Source: a virus
Virus record (IMG/VR): IMGVR_UViG_3300040856_003274
Coordinates: 62,001-126,000 of that record
Strand: one strand, 5' to 3'
DNA length: 64,000 bases
Shown here: positions 1 to 7,282 of the stretch, piece after piece
Layout of the letters: every line of letters begins with the position of its first letter
Position numbering within the stretch: the first letter of the stretch is position 1
The notes under the pieces: model-generated
The model's input: the letters and a program-made list of their open reading frames with translations, nothing else
What the model was told of the DNA's origin: nothing
Database searches by the model: none
Made by a program: the position numbers and the translations under genes

Positions 1-843
1 ATCCGTAAGGGCGCTGGGTGCAACTCACTCTCTGCTTTCCTTAAGCAGACTGAAGGTAAGCAAGACATTGACGACACTGACCCAATACAGAAGCTCATAA
101 AGGCACGTCTTCAAGGAGTCACTTCACCTGAAGAGGCTCAAGAGGTCATTGGCACTTTTGCAGTTGCTTATCAGAAGAAAGACATCGTGAAGATGGCTAA
201 GATCGTGGAGATTGAAGCCAAGGTAATGTCTCTCATCTTGTTGTGGTACGTAAGAGATGATCAGAGCTTGTGGCAGAACAACTCTCCTATGGCAAGAACC
301 GCCGCTAGTCGAGGCTATAACCGTCGTTATCGGTCACTTAAGAAAGTGCTCACCCTAATCTTAAAGGTTTCAGAGGGTACGCTTAGCTTTGTAGAGAAGA
401 TTACAGGCGGTGTATCAGACTGGATCGTGCGTTTTCTTCCTGCTACTGCTGGCAAGTTAATCGGTAAGCCTATCAAGTGGGCTCTCTTGACAGGGATCGC
501 TCTAAAAGCGTGGCCTACGATTACTCAGCTTGTAGCACTTAGTAAGCCTCTGTTCGCTCTAGCGGTGCTCAAGCTGAAGCTCTTAGTAGGGCCTATCGCT
601 TTCGGCTCTGTAGTGTCTACCGCAGGGTTCGCTTTGGCGGTCTTGGCGGTCGCTTGGTTTGGTTACCAAGTCAAAGAATACCTCGCATGGGCGAAAGGTA
701 AGCTCCTAGAGGCTATCAAGCTCCCTTTCGCATCGCTCCTGTTGATCCTTAAGACGGTGTTTAAGGGTGGCTACAGCCTTCTTAGATGGGCTTTTAGGGA
801 CATTAAGGGCTACATTAGAGAGAACCGCGCTCTACTCACCTAA
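1..843 (+). CDS. Hydrophobic, probably membrane-associated protein, 5' end cut by the window
   Basis: The frame is open from the first base, without a stop, to the TAA at 841-843, so the gene starts before the window. The first ATG inside the window is at 187, but the preceding 62 codons read as normal protein. The last 150 residues carry several long hydrophobic stretches (for example LAVLKLKLLVGPIAFGSVV and FALAVLAVAWFGY) separated by Lys/Arg-rich turns, which suggests a membrane or amphipathic protein. I do not recognise the family. It lies 21 bp before a zincin/GNAT gene and an outer-membrane barrel gene on the same strand, so the three probably form one envelope-directed transcription unit. 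Confidence 0.7.
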   Translation: MRKGAGCNSLSAFLKQTEGKQDIDDTDPIQKLIKARLQGVTSPEEAQEVIGTFAVAYQKKDIVKMAKIVEIEAKVMSLILLWYVRDDQSLWQNNSPMARTAASRGYNRRYRSLKKVLTLILKVSEGTLSFVEKITGGVSDWIVRFLPATAGKLIGKPIKWALLTGIALKAWPTITQLVALSKPLFALAVLKLKLLVGPIAFGSVVSTAGFALAVLAVAWFGYQVKEYLAWAKGKLLEAIKLPFASLLLILKTVFKGGYSLLRWAFRDIKGYIRENRALLT

Positions 844-864
844 GAAACTTCAGGAGTCGAGGCT

Positions 865-2598
865 ATGGACAAGCGATCAGGCTTAATCAGACCCCCTCAA
901 GGCTTAGTAGACCGTCTCACCGTTATCGGGCGAGGCGCGACGGCTAAATATTGGCTCGACAGGGAAGAGAGGGAGAGGGGTCAGAAGTGCCTCGATCAAG
1001 AAGATGTAGACGGCTTTGAGTGGGTTATCGAGGACATTGACGACCTCTGTCGTAACATAAGAAAAGGCGAGGTCAGCTTAGATGACGTTAAGTGGACTTT
1101 CCAAGCTAGTTTAAACACCACTAAACTTATCTTAGACAAGTGCGCCAGCATAGGGCTGACAATCCCTGCTCTTACTACAGAGCGCGTAATCTTAGCGCAT
1201 AAGAAACAGGAAGCGGCGCTAATCTTTGAAGACGAGCGGAGCTACCGCAATGAGCTTGCTGGGCTTGTGTCGAGGCTTGAGGCTATTCTTACAAAGACCC
1301 TTAAAACGCTAGTAGGTGAGCCTCTCTTCTCTGAGACTATGAGGGAGCAATACTTAGAGGCGAGTGCTCAAGTCGAACACAACGACCAGCAGTCATGGGT
1401 TGTCTTTGACTCTTTCTTAGGTGAGGTTAGACTTAATCTTATCATTAAGCGCACACCAACCTTAGGGAGCTATGTTTACAGGGGCTCTCAACATACGCTC
1501 CTGCTTTACGTGCATCCAGGTCGTGTAGGGTTTGACTTAGGAGAGATTAGAGACGTAGTGAGGCATGAGCTAGTCCACGCTATGCAAAAGCAGATCAGCC
1601 TTAATAACGAAGTCTCTCAAGCAGGGTTGCCACGCTCTAAGAGTGGCGTTTATCGCCAAGGTATGAGGGAGAAAGAGAAGGAGCTCAAAGTCGAGTACGC
1701 AAGAAAAGGGCTCGACCCTGAGGATGTGTCTATCCATGCGCTCGATGACATTGAGTTTTACTCGCGGCTACTTGATGAGGTGGTCAACTTCCAGCGTATT
1801 ATGGGCAGTAATCCGAGTAACGCCGATATACACAACCACATCTCTCGAAGGCTGTTCTTTAAGAGCCTCAAGCGCCAGCCTAAGAAATGGCGTAAAGCGG
1901 TAGGTATCTTCTCTTCTGAGGTGATGTCTCGTAATGTTAGGCGAGCCTCTGAGTTTAAGACTCCGCGCAAATGGAGTAAGGCTCATTGTGAGTCCAAGAG
2001 CTGTGACGAGATGGGCTTTTCTGAGAAAGCCTCTTGTCGTCCATATAAGAACTGCTATACCCCTAAAAGTACCTCTAAGAGGTCACATATTGACTCTAGC
2101 AACTTAAGGAAGCGCCTTGAACATGACTCAAGAGATGTTACTAGCCCACGTCCCTCACATCGTCAACCCTCAGCAAGAACCGCCGCCTTTAGCGACTTTA
2201 CCAAGACAGCGAGCGCGGAGGTGGTTCAGCTTCAACAGAGTCTTGAGCAGAGGTTTGAGGGACTCACCCTCTGGCTCACCCACTTCTCAGACTCCAACAT
2301 CCTAAGGATTAACGCGATCAGCTTCCCTAAGGATAAAAGAAAGCAAGGATCGGGCAGTCAAGTCATGGCAGAGATTGTCGCATGGGCAGACTCCCACAAC
2401 GCGATCTTGTCGCTGACTCCGAGCAAAGACTTCGGCGCGTCTTCAGTGAAGAGGCTTGAGAGGTTTTATCGACGCTTCGGTTTTAAGCCTAACAAGGGGC
2501 GCAACAAGGACTTTCGCACTAGAGACTCCATGCTGAGATATCCTGCCACAACAAAGATCGCCAGCCTTATGGACAGATACAGGAGACGTAAACCATGA
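865..2598 (+). CDS. Zincin-like (HELVH) protein with Cys cluster and C-terminal GNAT acetyltransferase domain
   Basis: The 577-residue protein looks like a three-part fusion. Residues 234-238 read HELVH inside RDVVRHELVHAMQ, the HExxH signature of zinc metallopeptidases. Residues 375-397 hold a Cys cluster (C-x4-C-x10-C-x5-C, with EMGFSEKASC between) of a type I associate with phage proteins. Residues about 465-565 look like a GNAT fold: a KQGSGSQVM acetyl-CoA loop at 493-501 and FYRRFGF near the end. Likely roles are peptidase and N-acetyltransferase, substrates unknown. No signal peptide is visible. The stop overlaps the next start (ATGA at 2595-2598), so the outer-membrane barrel gene is translationally coupled. 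HExxH alone does not prove peptidase activity; the third zinc ligand is not identified. Confidence 0.7.
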   Translation: MDKRSGLIRPPQGLVDRLTVIGRGATAKYWLDREERERGQKCLDQEDVDGFEWVIEDIDDLCRNIRKGEVSLDDVKWTFQASLNTTKLILDKCASIGLTIPALTTERVILAHKKQEAALIFEDERSYRNELAGLVSRLEAILTKTLKTLVGEPLFSETMREQYLEASAQVEHNDQQSWVVFDSFLGEVRLNLIIKRTPTLGSYVYRGSQHTLLLYVHPGRVGFDLGEIRDVVRHELVHAMQKQISLNNEVSQAGLPRSKSGVYRQGMREKEKELKVEYARKGLDPEDVSIHALDDIEFYSRLLDEVVNFQRIMGSNPSNADIHNHISRRLFFKSLKRQPKKWRKAVGIFSSEVMSRNVRRASEFKTPRKWSKAHCESKSCDEMGFSEKASCRPYKNCYTPKSTSKRSHIDSSNLRKRLEHDSRDVTSPRPSHRQPSARTAAFSDFTKTASAEVVQLQQSLEQRFEGLTLWLTHFSDSNILRINAISFPKDKRKQGSGSQVMAEIVAWADSHNAILSLTPSKDFGASSVKRLERFYRRFGFKPNKGRNKDFRTRDSMLRYPATTKIASLMDRYRRRKP

Positions 2599-3386
2599 GA
2601 GCCTTAATCTTTCTTCTAATATTAGCCCCTACGTTAGCTTACGCTCAGGTCAACACTGAGGTGCTCAGGAGAGGAGGCCCGAAAGGCCACACAGGCTTTT
2701 CGAGCAGGTCATCCATAAAGGGCGACTACTCCACAGGCAACGTGGACTCTTCAGCTTTGGGGGCGAAGCTGAGGTTTGACTATCAGCTAGGCGACCACCA
2801 CTTCTTTTCTTATTCAGAGGGCGAGTACGGCTCGTCTGACAAGGGCGTGTTTAAAGAGAGTGGGTTTAGTCACTTGAGGTGGTCAGCCTTATGGTATGAC
2901 GATATGGGGACAGACCTTTTCGTCCAAGGTCAGTATGACCGCTTCCGTAATCTTAAGCTCAGAGCATTAGCGGGCGGGGGCTTCCGCATGGTAGGCTCAG
3001 CTCGTAAAGATTACCCTCAGCGCCCAGGTGCTCTTGGTACAGACACGGCTTACATTTGGGCTGTCGGTGTCGGTGCGATGGCGGAGTACGAAGAGCTGAG
3101 AGATGGTGATGGGGACGGGTTAGTGTTGAGGAGCACTAACTACGCTACGTTAGTGGTGGACTTAGATGAGGGACATAGCTTTACGGCTACCGCGTATTAC
3201 CAGCCCAAGTTTCAAGAAATCTCTGACTACCGCGTAACATTAGACATCACTTTAGAGTCTACTCTGTTCGGTATAGACTACCTGTTAGCTGGCCCTGTGT
3301 TCACTTACCGCTATGACTCAAGACCACCTGCGGGTGTCGAGCGTCAAGACACCGTGTTAAAGTACGCCCTGACCTTCCGCTACTAA
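2595..3386 (+). CDS. DUF481-like outer-membrane beta-barrel protein
   Basis: The 263-residue protein opens with a clear Sec signal peptide, MRALIFLLILAPTLAYA, with cleavage likely before QVNTE. The rest alternates polar and hydrophobic residues with many aromatics (KLRFDYQLGDHHFFSYSEGEYG, LFVQGQYDRFRNLKLRALAGGGF) and ends in ALTFRY, an aromatic C-terminus typical of proteins inserted by the BAM complex. The pattern resembles DUF481, the YdiY-like salt-induced outer-membrane family. It overlaps the zincin/GNAT gene by ATGA. An exported barrel in a phage genome suggests host surface alteration or superinfection exclusion, but that role is inferred. Alternative: another small beta-barrel family. 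Confidence 0.7.
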   Translation: MRALIFLLILAPTLAYAQVNTEVLRRGGPKGHTGFSSRSSIKGDYSTGNVDSSALGAKLRFDYQLGDHHFFSYSEGEYGSSDKGVFKESGFSHLRWSALWYDDMGTDLFVQGQYDRFRNLKLRALAGGGFRMVGSARKDYPQRPGALGTDTAYIWAVGVGAMAEYEELRDGDGDGLVLRSTNYATLVVDLDEGHSFTATAYYQPKFQEISDYRVTLDITLESTLFGIDYLLAGPVFTYRYDSRPPAGVERQDTVLKYALTFRY

Positions 3387-3409
3387 GATTTTTTAGCGAA
3401 AAAAGGGCG

Positions 3410-3418
3410 TATAGAATT
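3410..3418 (+). promoter_or_regulatory. Single TATAGAATT half-site upstream of the 25-bp element
   Basis: TATAGAATT here matches the half-sites of the two 39-bp inverted repeats at 13170-13208 and 32543-32581. It lies 60 bp before the 25-bp element at 3479, and the sequence between is rich in alternating GCG/TGC. Only one half is present, unlike at the two divergent regions. It may be a -10-like or activator site. Confidence 0.4.
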
Positions 3419-3478
3419 GTGCGAACGATATGCGTGCGCGGGAGCGTGCGTACACGCGTGCGTGAGCACTAGGCTGAA

Positions 3479-3503
3479 TGTCGGGGGAAAAAAGTAATCC
3501 GTA
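3479..3503 (+). promoter_or_regulatory. 25-bp conserved element, copy 1
   Basis: TGTCGGGGGA...ATCCGTA, identical to five other copies in the window. It is oriented toward the gene at 3581, 77 bp upstream of its start. A G-rich/C-rich hairpin (GGGGGGCGGTCGCTCCCC, near 3515-3533) and a perfect palindrome TAGCTCACAGTGAGCTA (3545-3561) follow before the start codon. Probable phage-specific promoter or activator site. Confidence 0.65.
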
Positions 3504-3580
3504 GTGTTATCAGAGGGGGGCGGTCGCTCCCCTGTTACTTCAATAGCTCACAGTGAGCTACTCTATGAAAGGTTAATGCG

Positions 3581-3961
3581 ATGTCTACGCATACCAACAC
3601 TACTACAGACTCTATCCGAATTGCACCTGCTGGCGAGTACCTCCGCTACTCAGGCATCGACGAGGCGCGTAAGGCGCTTCGCGAGGGTGAAGAGCTTTTG
3701 ATCGGCGGGTTCCCTAAGCACATCGTGACTGTGTGGGTGAACCCTAATGCGACTGACTCTACCCCCTCTGAGTTGCTCAACTTCGGTTTGGCAGAGGATG
3801 AGGTACAGGCCCAAGTTGTTAAGACTGATATGAGCCTCGCTCAGCTCGTTGAGCAGTTTGGTACTCTTGAGGCTAAGGCTAAGCTCGCAGAGATCGACCG
3901 CGATCTGAACCGCGTTTGCTTCAACCTCCACCTCATTGGAAAGCTCGGCTTCAACCTCTGA
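3581..3961 (+). CDS. Unknown 126-residue protein of the 25-bp-element regulon
   Basis: The ATG at 3581 is preceded by GAAAGG (3566-3571) and by a leader with two predicted hairpins below a 25-bp element. The product (MSTHTNTTTDSIRIAPAGEY...LIGKLGFNL) is soluble and mildly acidic, with no motif I recognise. Its stop lies in a TGAGAC repeat (TGAGACTGAGCGAGCGAGAC) like those at the ends of the VWA and AAA genes, and a hairpin terminator follows at 4028-4075. The shared promoter, 3' repeat and terminator suggest co-expression with the VWA/AAA pair. The reverse-strand frames over this interval lack these signals and are shadows. Confidence 0.75.
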   Translation: MSTHTNTTTDSIRIAPAGEYLRYSGIDEARKALREGEELLIGGFPKHIVTVWVNPNATDSTPSELLNFGLAEDEVQAQVVKTDMSLAQLVEQFGTLEAKAKLAEIDRDLNRVCFNLHLIGKLGFNL

Positions 3962-4027
3962 GACTGAGCGAGCGAGACTGAGCGAAGCGCCTCACCTTGT
4001 GAGAGCGCGTCTGTGGTGATACAGAAA

Positions 4028-4085
4028 CCCCTCACCCCCCAACCTGACTAGCAGGATGGGCGGTGGGGGGTTTTCTGTCGGGAGT
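4028..4085 (+). terminator. Hairpin terminator followed by TGTCGGGAGT
   Basis: A CCCCTCACC...GGTGGGGGG stem at about 4028-4070 contains an inner CCTG/CAGG stem and is followed by TTTTC and TGTCGGGAGT (4076-4085). It sits between convergent genes and would end the 3581-3961 transcript. It is one of seven similar modules in the window. Confidence 0.75.
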
Positions 4086-4099
4086 AAACCTGCGCGGTG

Positions 4100-4972
4100 T
4101 TAGCCCTGTAAGATTAGGGTGCGCCTCTCGTCTCTCACCTTGATCAACTCCTCTAGCTCAGCTTGAGCCTGCTCAACCTCCTCAGCTCTCATGAGGATTT
4201 CTTCTGTCAGCTCTGTCATAGGCATATCGTCAGAGGTGGCTTGAGACTCATAGTGCTCATAATGCTTAGAGGCATACTGACACGCGATAGGTGTGGAGTA
4301 GATGCCGTGTGTAGCGACCTCTTCCCAACTGTCGAGAGCATTGCTGAGGTGGTAAGCTACTCTCCTCCGAGTCTTAGTGTCTTGAGGCATTGAAGGTAGG
4401 GTCTGATCTGTCTTATAGCAGTAGTCTCTAACCTTATTCCTGACGGTCAAGGGCGAGAGCCCGCTAAACTCAGAGATCACCTTCCAACCTAAGCCACCTT
4501 TACGCGCCTCAAACATCTCTTCCTCTGTAGTGATCCAAGACTCCTTCTCTTTTGAAGCTACACCGTAATCAATCAAGAGACTTGGCATACTCAGTACGTA
4601 CTCTAATACACCGAAGTAGGATGCCAGCTCCTTCCATGTAAGGCTTGGCTCAACCCTCTTAATCTCTTCAGCGAGGGGCGGATAATTTTTGTAGCTTGTC
4701 TGCTCCAAAAGCTTCTGCCCTTTCTTCTTAGTGTAATACTCAGAAGAGTAGCTGTCCTTAATCTGATAGGTGCTGTAGAGGTCGTGTCTCTCTGCACTCA
4801 CCAAAACCGCCTTGATCCAACAGCGTAAGCGGAGAGGGTCTGTGAGCCGAGCGGAGACGGTATAACGCTCAACTGCTTGGCGAACCTGTGTTGTAGGTGA
4901 TTGGGTAATCTTAGCAAGGGTTTTGTAGGTCGCCCCCTTGACGATATGGTCGTATAGTCTCTTGCTGTTCAT
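4100..4972 (-). CDS. Putative DNA-binding protein with several helix-turn-helix-like segments
   Basis: The 290-residue protein contains at least three segments that look like HTH units: YKTLAKITQSPTTQVRQAV near residue 15, TWKELASYFGVLEYVLS near 110, and GWKVISEFSGLSPLTVRNKV near 165. The C-terminus is a charged helix (LMRAEEVEQAQAELEELIKV) that may form a coiled coil. This suggests a transcription regulator or DNA-organising protein, but no family is recognised. The start is ATG at 4972 with GAGGT 8 bp upstream, inside the end of the tiny 33-codon gene before it. It is the last of three minus-strand genes from the divergent region near 5.6-5.8 kb. Confidence 0.65.
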   Translation of the reverse strand: MNSKRLYDHIVKGATYKTLAKITQSPTTQVRQAVERYTVSARLTDPLRLRCWIKAVLVSAERHDLYSTYQIKDSYSSEYYTKKKGQKLLEQTSYKNYPPLAEEIKRVEPSLTWKELASYFGVLEYVLSMPSLLIDYGVASKEKESWITTEEEMFEARKGGLGWKVISEFSGLSPLTVRNKVRDYCYKTDQTLPSMPQDTKTRRRVAYHLSNALDSWEEVATHGIYSTPIACQYASKHYEHYESQATSDDMPMTELTEEILMRAEEVEQAQAELEELIKVRDERRTLILQG

Positions 4973-4976
4973 TAAC

Positions 4977-5078
4977 TTACCTCTTCGAGTAGACTTGGGT
5001 GATGTGCTTCAGGTCTTTATTGTTTTTTTTGCGGTTGTCGTTAAGTAGAGAACCGACTGCACACTTGCGCTTGCTCAT
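4977..5078 (-). CDS. Small basic 33-residue protein
   Basis: The ORF starts at ATG 5078 with a strong AAGAAAGG ribosome site and encodes MSKRKCAVGSLL...ITQVYSKR, about a third Lys/Arg. Its stop is 4 bp before the next start, and its last codons hold that gene's Shine-Dalgarno, which fits a translationally coupled operon. A longer frame to 5180 exists but lacks a ribosome site and overlaps the upstream gene. No family is recognised; it may bind nucleic acid. Confidence 0.5.
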   Translation of the reverse strand: MSKRKCAVGSLLNDNRKKNNKDLKHITQVYSKR

Positions 5079-5091
5079 TGGGTAGCCTTTC

Positions 5092-5583
5092 TTAGGTATT
5101 GAGATCGTCTGATCGGAGGCTGACTCTTGGTTTGCTCTCGCGAACGTCAAGATGAGAGAGCACCTCGCGATAAAGGTCATGGTTTTCTTTTAGCTTCTCA
5201 AGGGCTCCTCTCTTCAGATTGTACTTGGTGTCTACGAAAGAGTTAAAAGACGCGCCTAATATCCTTCTGAGAGGCTCTACGTCGTTGATTAGGTAGTTAG
5301 CCCGTTGTTTGCTGACTTTAATCCAGCCTCCGTTGGTGTTGTATACCCACTCGCCTTCATCGCGTAAGAAAGGTGTCGCGGTCTGTCGTGCGATCTCCTT
5401 GGTAGGCTCTACAGCCTTTGCGAGCTTTTGGCTCATGTCCCAAAGGAAGATCGCCAAGTCTGTCTTCATTGAGAAGGGTGTATCAGCATCGTTAAGCGTA
5501 TCGACCATCTCCTCTACGATGTCTTTGAGAGTCTCTTGGTCTTCTCGGTACGTCTTCATTGAGATGTCATCTGTGCCGTACAT
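5092..5583 (-). CDS. Unknown 163-residue protein
   Basis: The frame is open to 5718, but the segment above 5583 (LLFWSSFSLASVKF...) reads poorly, and the ATG at 5583 (MYGTDDISMKTYRED) gives a normal acidic, helical start. A purine-rich AAAGAGAAAG lies just upstream as a weak ribosome site. The protein is soluble and helix-rich (ETLKDIVEEMVDTLNDAD, AIFLWDMSQKLAKAVEP). No family is recognised. It is the first gene of a three-gene minus-strand unit with the 33-residue protein and the multi-HTH protein, divergent from the small gene at 5807. The start is not certain. Confidence 0.6.
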   Translation of the reverse strand: MYGTDDISMKTYREDQETLKDIVEEMVDTLNDADTPFSMKTDLAIFLWDMSQKLAKAVEPTKEIARQTATPFLRDEGEWVYNTNGGWIKVSKQRANYLINDVEPLRRILGASFNSFVDTKYNLKRGALEKLKENHDLYREVLSHLDVRESKPRVSLRSDDLNT

Positions 5584-5745
5584 GGGCTTTCTCTTTTCTG
5601 AGGAGAGTCTCCTCGGTGTGTAGCTGGCGAGTGTTTCCGCCTTCACAAACTTTACACTTGCGAGGCTAAAAGATGACCAAAAAAGTAAGCTCTGACTTTT
5701 CTTATCTAACAAAATCAAGCGGTTAGCCGTTTTACTGTTTTGAGG

Positions 5746-5774
5746 AGGCTTGACAGTTTTGCGGATAGTGTAGA
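5746..5774 (+). promoter_or_regulatory. Putative promoter (AGGCTT-n17-TGTAGA)
   Basis: AGGCTT, 17 bp, then TGTAGA within GATAGTGTAGAAG. The same layout (TGGCTA, 17 bp, TGTATA or TGTAGA, with TAG before TGTA) occurs at 9321-9349 and 29975-30003. A TTGACA at 5750-5755 overlaps it but has no well-spaced -10. It would drive the gene at 5807. Confidence 0.4.
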
Positions 5775-5806
5775 AGATTTAAGTATAGCGCAAGTGAGGA
5801 GTGCCT

Positions 5807-5932
5807 ATGAGAGATCGTTACCCTAAGGCGTATGAAGAGCGTCCGTACCTTGAAATCCCACCTCCACCTCCACCACCTAAACAAGAAAACAAACCAAAAG
5901 AGCGGAAAAGGGTTATTATTATAGACCTTTAA
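5807..5932 (+). CDS. Small proline-rich 41-residue protein
   Basis: ATG at 5807 follows GAGGAG (5797-5802) at good spacing and reads MRDRYPKAYEERPYLEI, then seven prolines, then a Lys-rich stretch and RVIIIDL. The gene ends 15 bp before the next start and lies below a putative promoter at 5746-5774. A Pro-run followed by a basic tail suggests an adaptor or linker peptide. No family is recognised. Confidence 0.55.
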   Translation: MRDRYPKAYEERPYLEIPPPPPPPKQENKPKERKRVIIIDL

Positions 5933-5947
5933 TCACAGGAGACAGAC

Positions 5948-6268
5948 ATGACCGCCGTTGTATTTACTCAAGACATGCCCAAATACGTAAAGGTTCAAGA
6001 CTTCGAGGAGCTTTTAGACAACCACATCCTAGGCAAGAGCTTCGAGGTAACCGTAGGTAAGCCTCCGCCAGCTAAAAAACCTTACTACTTCCCTGACTCG
6101 GTAGCCGCCGCTTTAAGGGGCGGTAAGGATTTGCTCGCTGTCGTAGACTCGCACCTGTACGAGGATTATACTGTACGGGTAGAGTGGGTTAAGAAACGTG
6201 AGCATAATCAGAGAGTTATGAGACGGTTTAAAAAAATTGGGGAGCGCGAGCGCCGCTTTAGTGTATAG
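5948..6268 (+). CDS. Unknown 106-residue basic protein
   Basis: The start follows ACAGGAGACAGAC, a strong ribosome site also seen before the gene at 15033. The product begins MTAVVFTQDMPKYVKVQDFEELLDNHIL and ends in a basic tail (RRFKKIGERERRF). A PPPAKKPYYFP segment lies near the middle. No domain is recognised. It sits in a run of short plus-strand genes typical of the accessory part of a large phage genome. Confidence 0.65.
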   Translation: MTAVVFTQDMPKYVKVQDFEELLDNHILGKSFEVTVGKPPPAKKPYYFPDSVAAALRGGKDLLAVVDSHLYEDYTVRVEWVKKREHNQRVMRRFKKIGERERRFSV

Positions 6269-6317
6269 GGGATGTGGATGACCACACCCAACCCTAACAG
6301 ATGGAGCACACCAAAAA

Positions 6318-6788
6318 ATGGTCGTATACCAACTGATACACAATCTCTCGACGCAGACTTGTGGAGAGATTGACATTCTCCCCTTTACCCAGGCTTTCGC
6401 TACTAAAGCAGAGGCTGAGAAGAGAAGGCGCGAAATCTTGTCCTCGCTAAAGGCGCTCGCAAACGCTAACAAAGCGACCGTAAAAGAAAACTTCGAGTGT
6501 ACCCCTGCTGAGTACATGAAGTACGCTGGATTTCGTGTCTCTATCGTGAAGCATAAGGTCACGAAAGAGGAGCTGCTCTCTTTTATTTCATCTATCCCTT
6601 GTGGGGAGTACCAGTCGAGTATTCAATATGTAAGAAACCACGATGCGGCAGTCGTTGCGGTATGGGATGATATTCCTAAAGATGACCCTCTCGCACACAG
6701 TGACTTGTCGTGGACGCTTTATAATGACAACATACAACAGATTACCGTTGAGCCCCGTGAAGATGAGGCTGAGGAGTCGGTATTGTAA
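6318..6788 (+). CDS. Unknown 156-residue protein
   Basis: The ATG at 6318 has only a distant GGAG. The N-terminus MVVYQLIHNLSTQTCGEI followed by AFATKAEAEKRRREILSSL resembles the layout of the next gene (MYTISLMSN..., KHRKKERAEENLKKY), so the two may be distant relatives: a short beta segment followed by a charged helix. Start and stop overlap (TAATG at 6786-6790), so they are co-translated. The C-terminus is acidic (EPREDEAEESVL). Function unknown. Confidence 0.6.
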   Translation: MVVYQLIHNLSTQTCGEIDILPFTQAFATKAEAEKRRREILSSLKALANANKATVKENFECTPAEYMKYAGFRVSIVKHKVTKEELLSFISSIPCGEYQSSIQYVRNHDAAVVAVWDDIPKDDPLAHSDLSWTLYNDNIQQITVEPREDEAEESVL

Positions 6789-7027
6789 TGTACACCATAT
6801 CGCTAATGTCGAACCCTGATGAGAGTGGCTTTAGCCACGGAGTTACCCTCTCTAAACACCGCAAAAAAGAGCGGGCAGAGGAGAACCTGAAGAAATACCA
6901 GGCGATCTACGCAAGCGATGAAGATAAGAGTGTTGTGATGAGCCACACCATCTCTAAGTCAGCTCAGAGGAGAGCACGACAAGGTGCTTGCCCTGAGCTA
7001 AGAAAGCTGTTCGCGCCGTTCCTCTGA
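6788..7027 (+). CDS. Unknown 79-residue protein coupled to the previous gene
   Basis: It begins at a TAATG overlap with the 156-residue gene and encodes MYTISLMSNPDESGFSHGV...SKHRKKERAEENLKKYQAIY, a possible paralogue of its neighbour. Its 3' end overlaps the convergent minus-strand frame 6964-7281 by 64 bp. Both frames look codon-normal, so either the overlap is real or one of them is shorter. Function unknown. Confidence 0.55.
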   Translation: MYTISLMSNPDESGFSHGVTLSKHRKKERAEENLKKYQAIYASDEDKSVVMSHTISKSAQRRARQGACPELRKLFAPFL

Positions 7028-7281
7028 AGGCAAATGAACGGGTAGTGGTTTACTGATAGCCACACCTGATCCTCTGAGACGATAAGCACCCCGTCAACCT
7101 CAAGCCTAAGCGCACAGAGGTCTGACAGGGTGCTTTTGCTATTATGGGATAAATGGGCGGTGCTCAAGTAGACGTTGCCCATGCACAAGTAGCGTAGCGG
7201 AGAGGCCACTTTACGGGCTAAATTGTAGTAGCTACTGCCGCGCTTCACGTAAACCTCAAGTGTGAGCACTAGCTCTTTCAT
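6964..7281 (-). CDS. Unknown 105-residue protein downstream of SOD
   Basis: ATG at 7281 follows directly on the SOD stop (7283-7285), so it would be translated by reinitiation. The N-terminal two thirds (MKELVLTLEVYVKRGSSYYNLARK... LRLEVDGVLIVSEDQVWLSVNHY) look like a small beta-rich protein. The last 20 residues, which overlap the convergent gene, look less natural. Function unknown. Confidence 0.45.
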   Translation of the reverse strand: MKELVLTLEVYVKRGSSYYNLARKVASPLRYLCMGNVYLSTAHLSHNSKSTLSDLCALRLEVDGVLIVSEDQVWLSVNHYPFICLQRNGANSFLSSGQAPCRALL

Positions 7282-7282
7282 C

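Noticed and set aside
6272-6373. 34-codon frame starting MWMTTPNPNRW
   Set aside because: It has a GGGG just upstream but overlaps the 156-residue gene by 56 bp in another frame; evidence is too thin.
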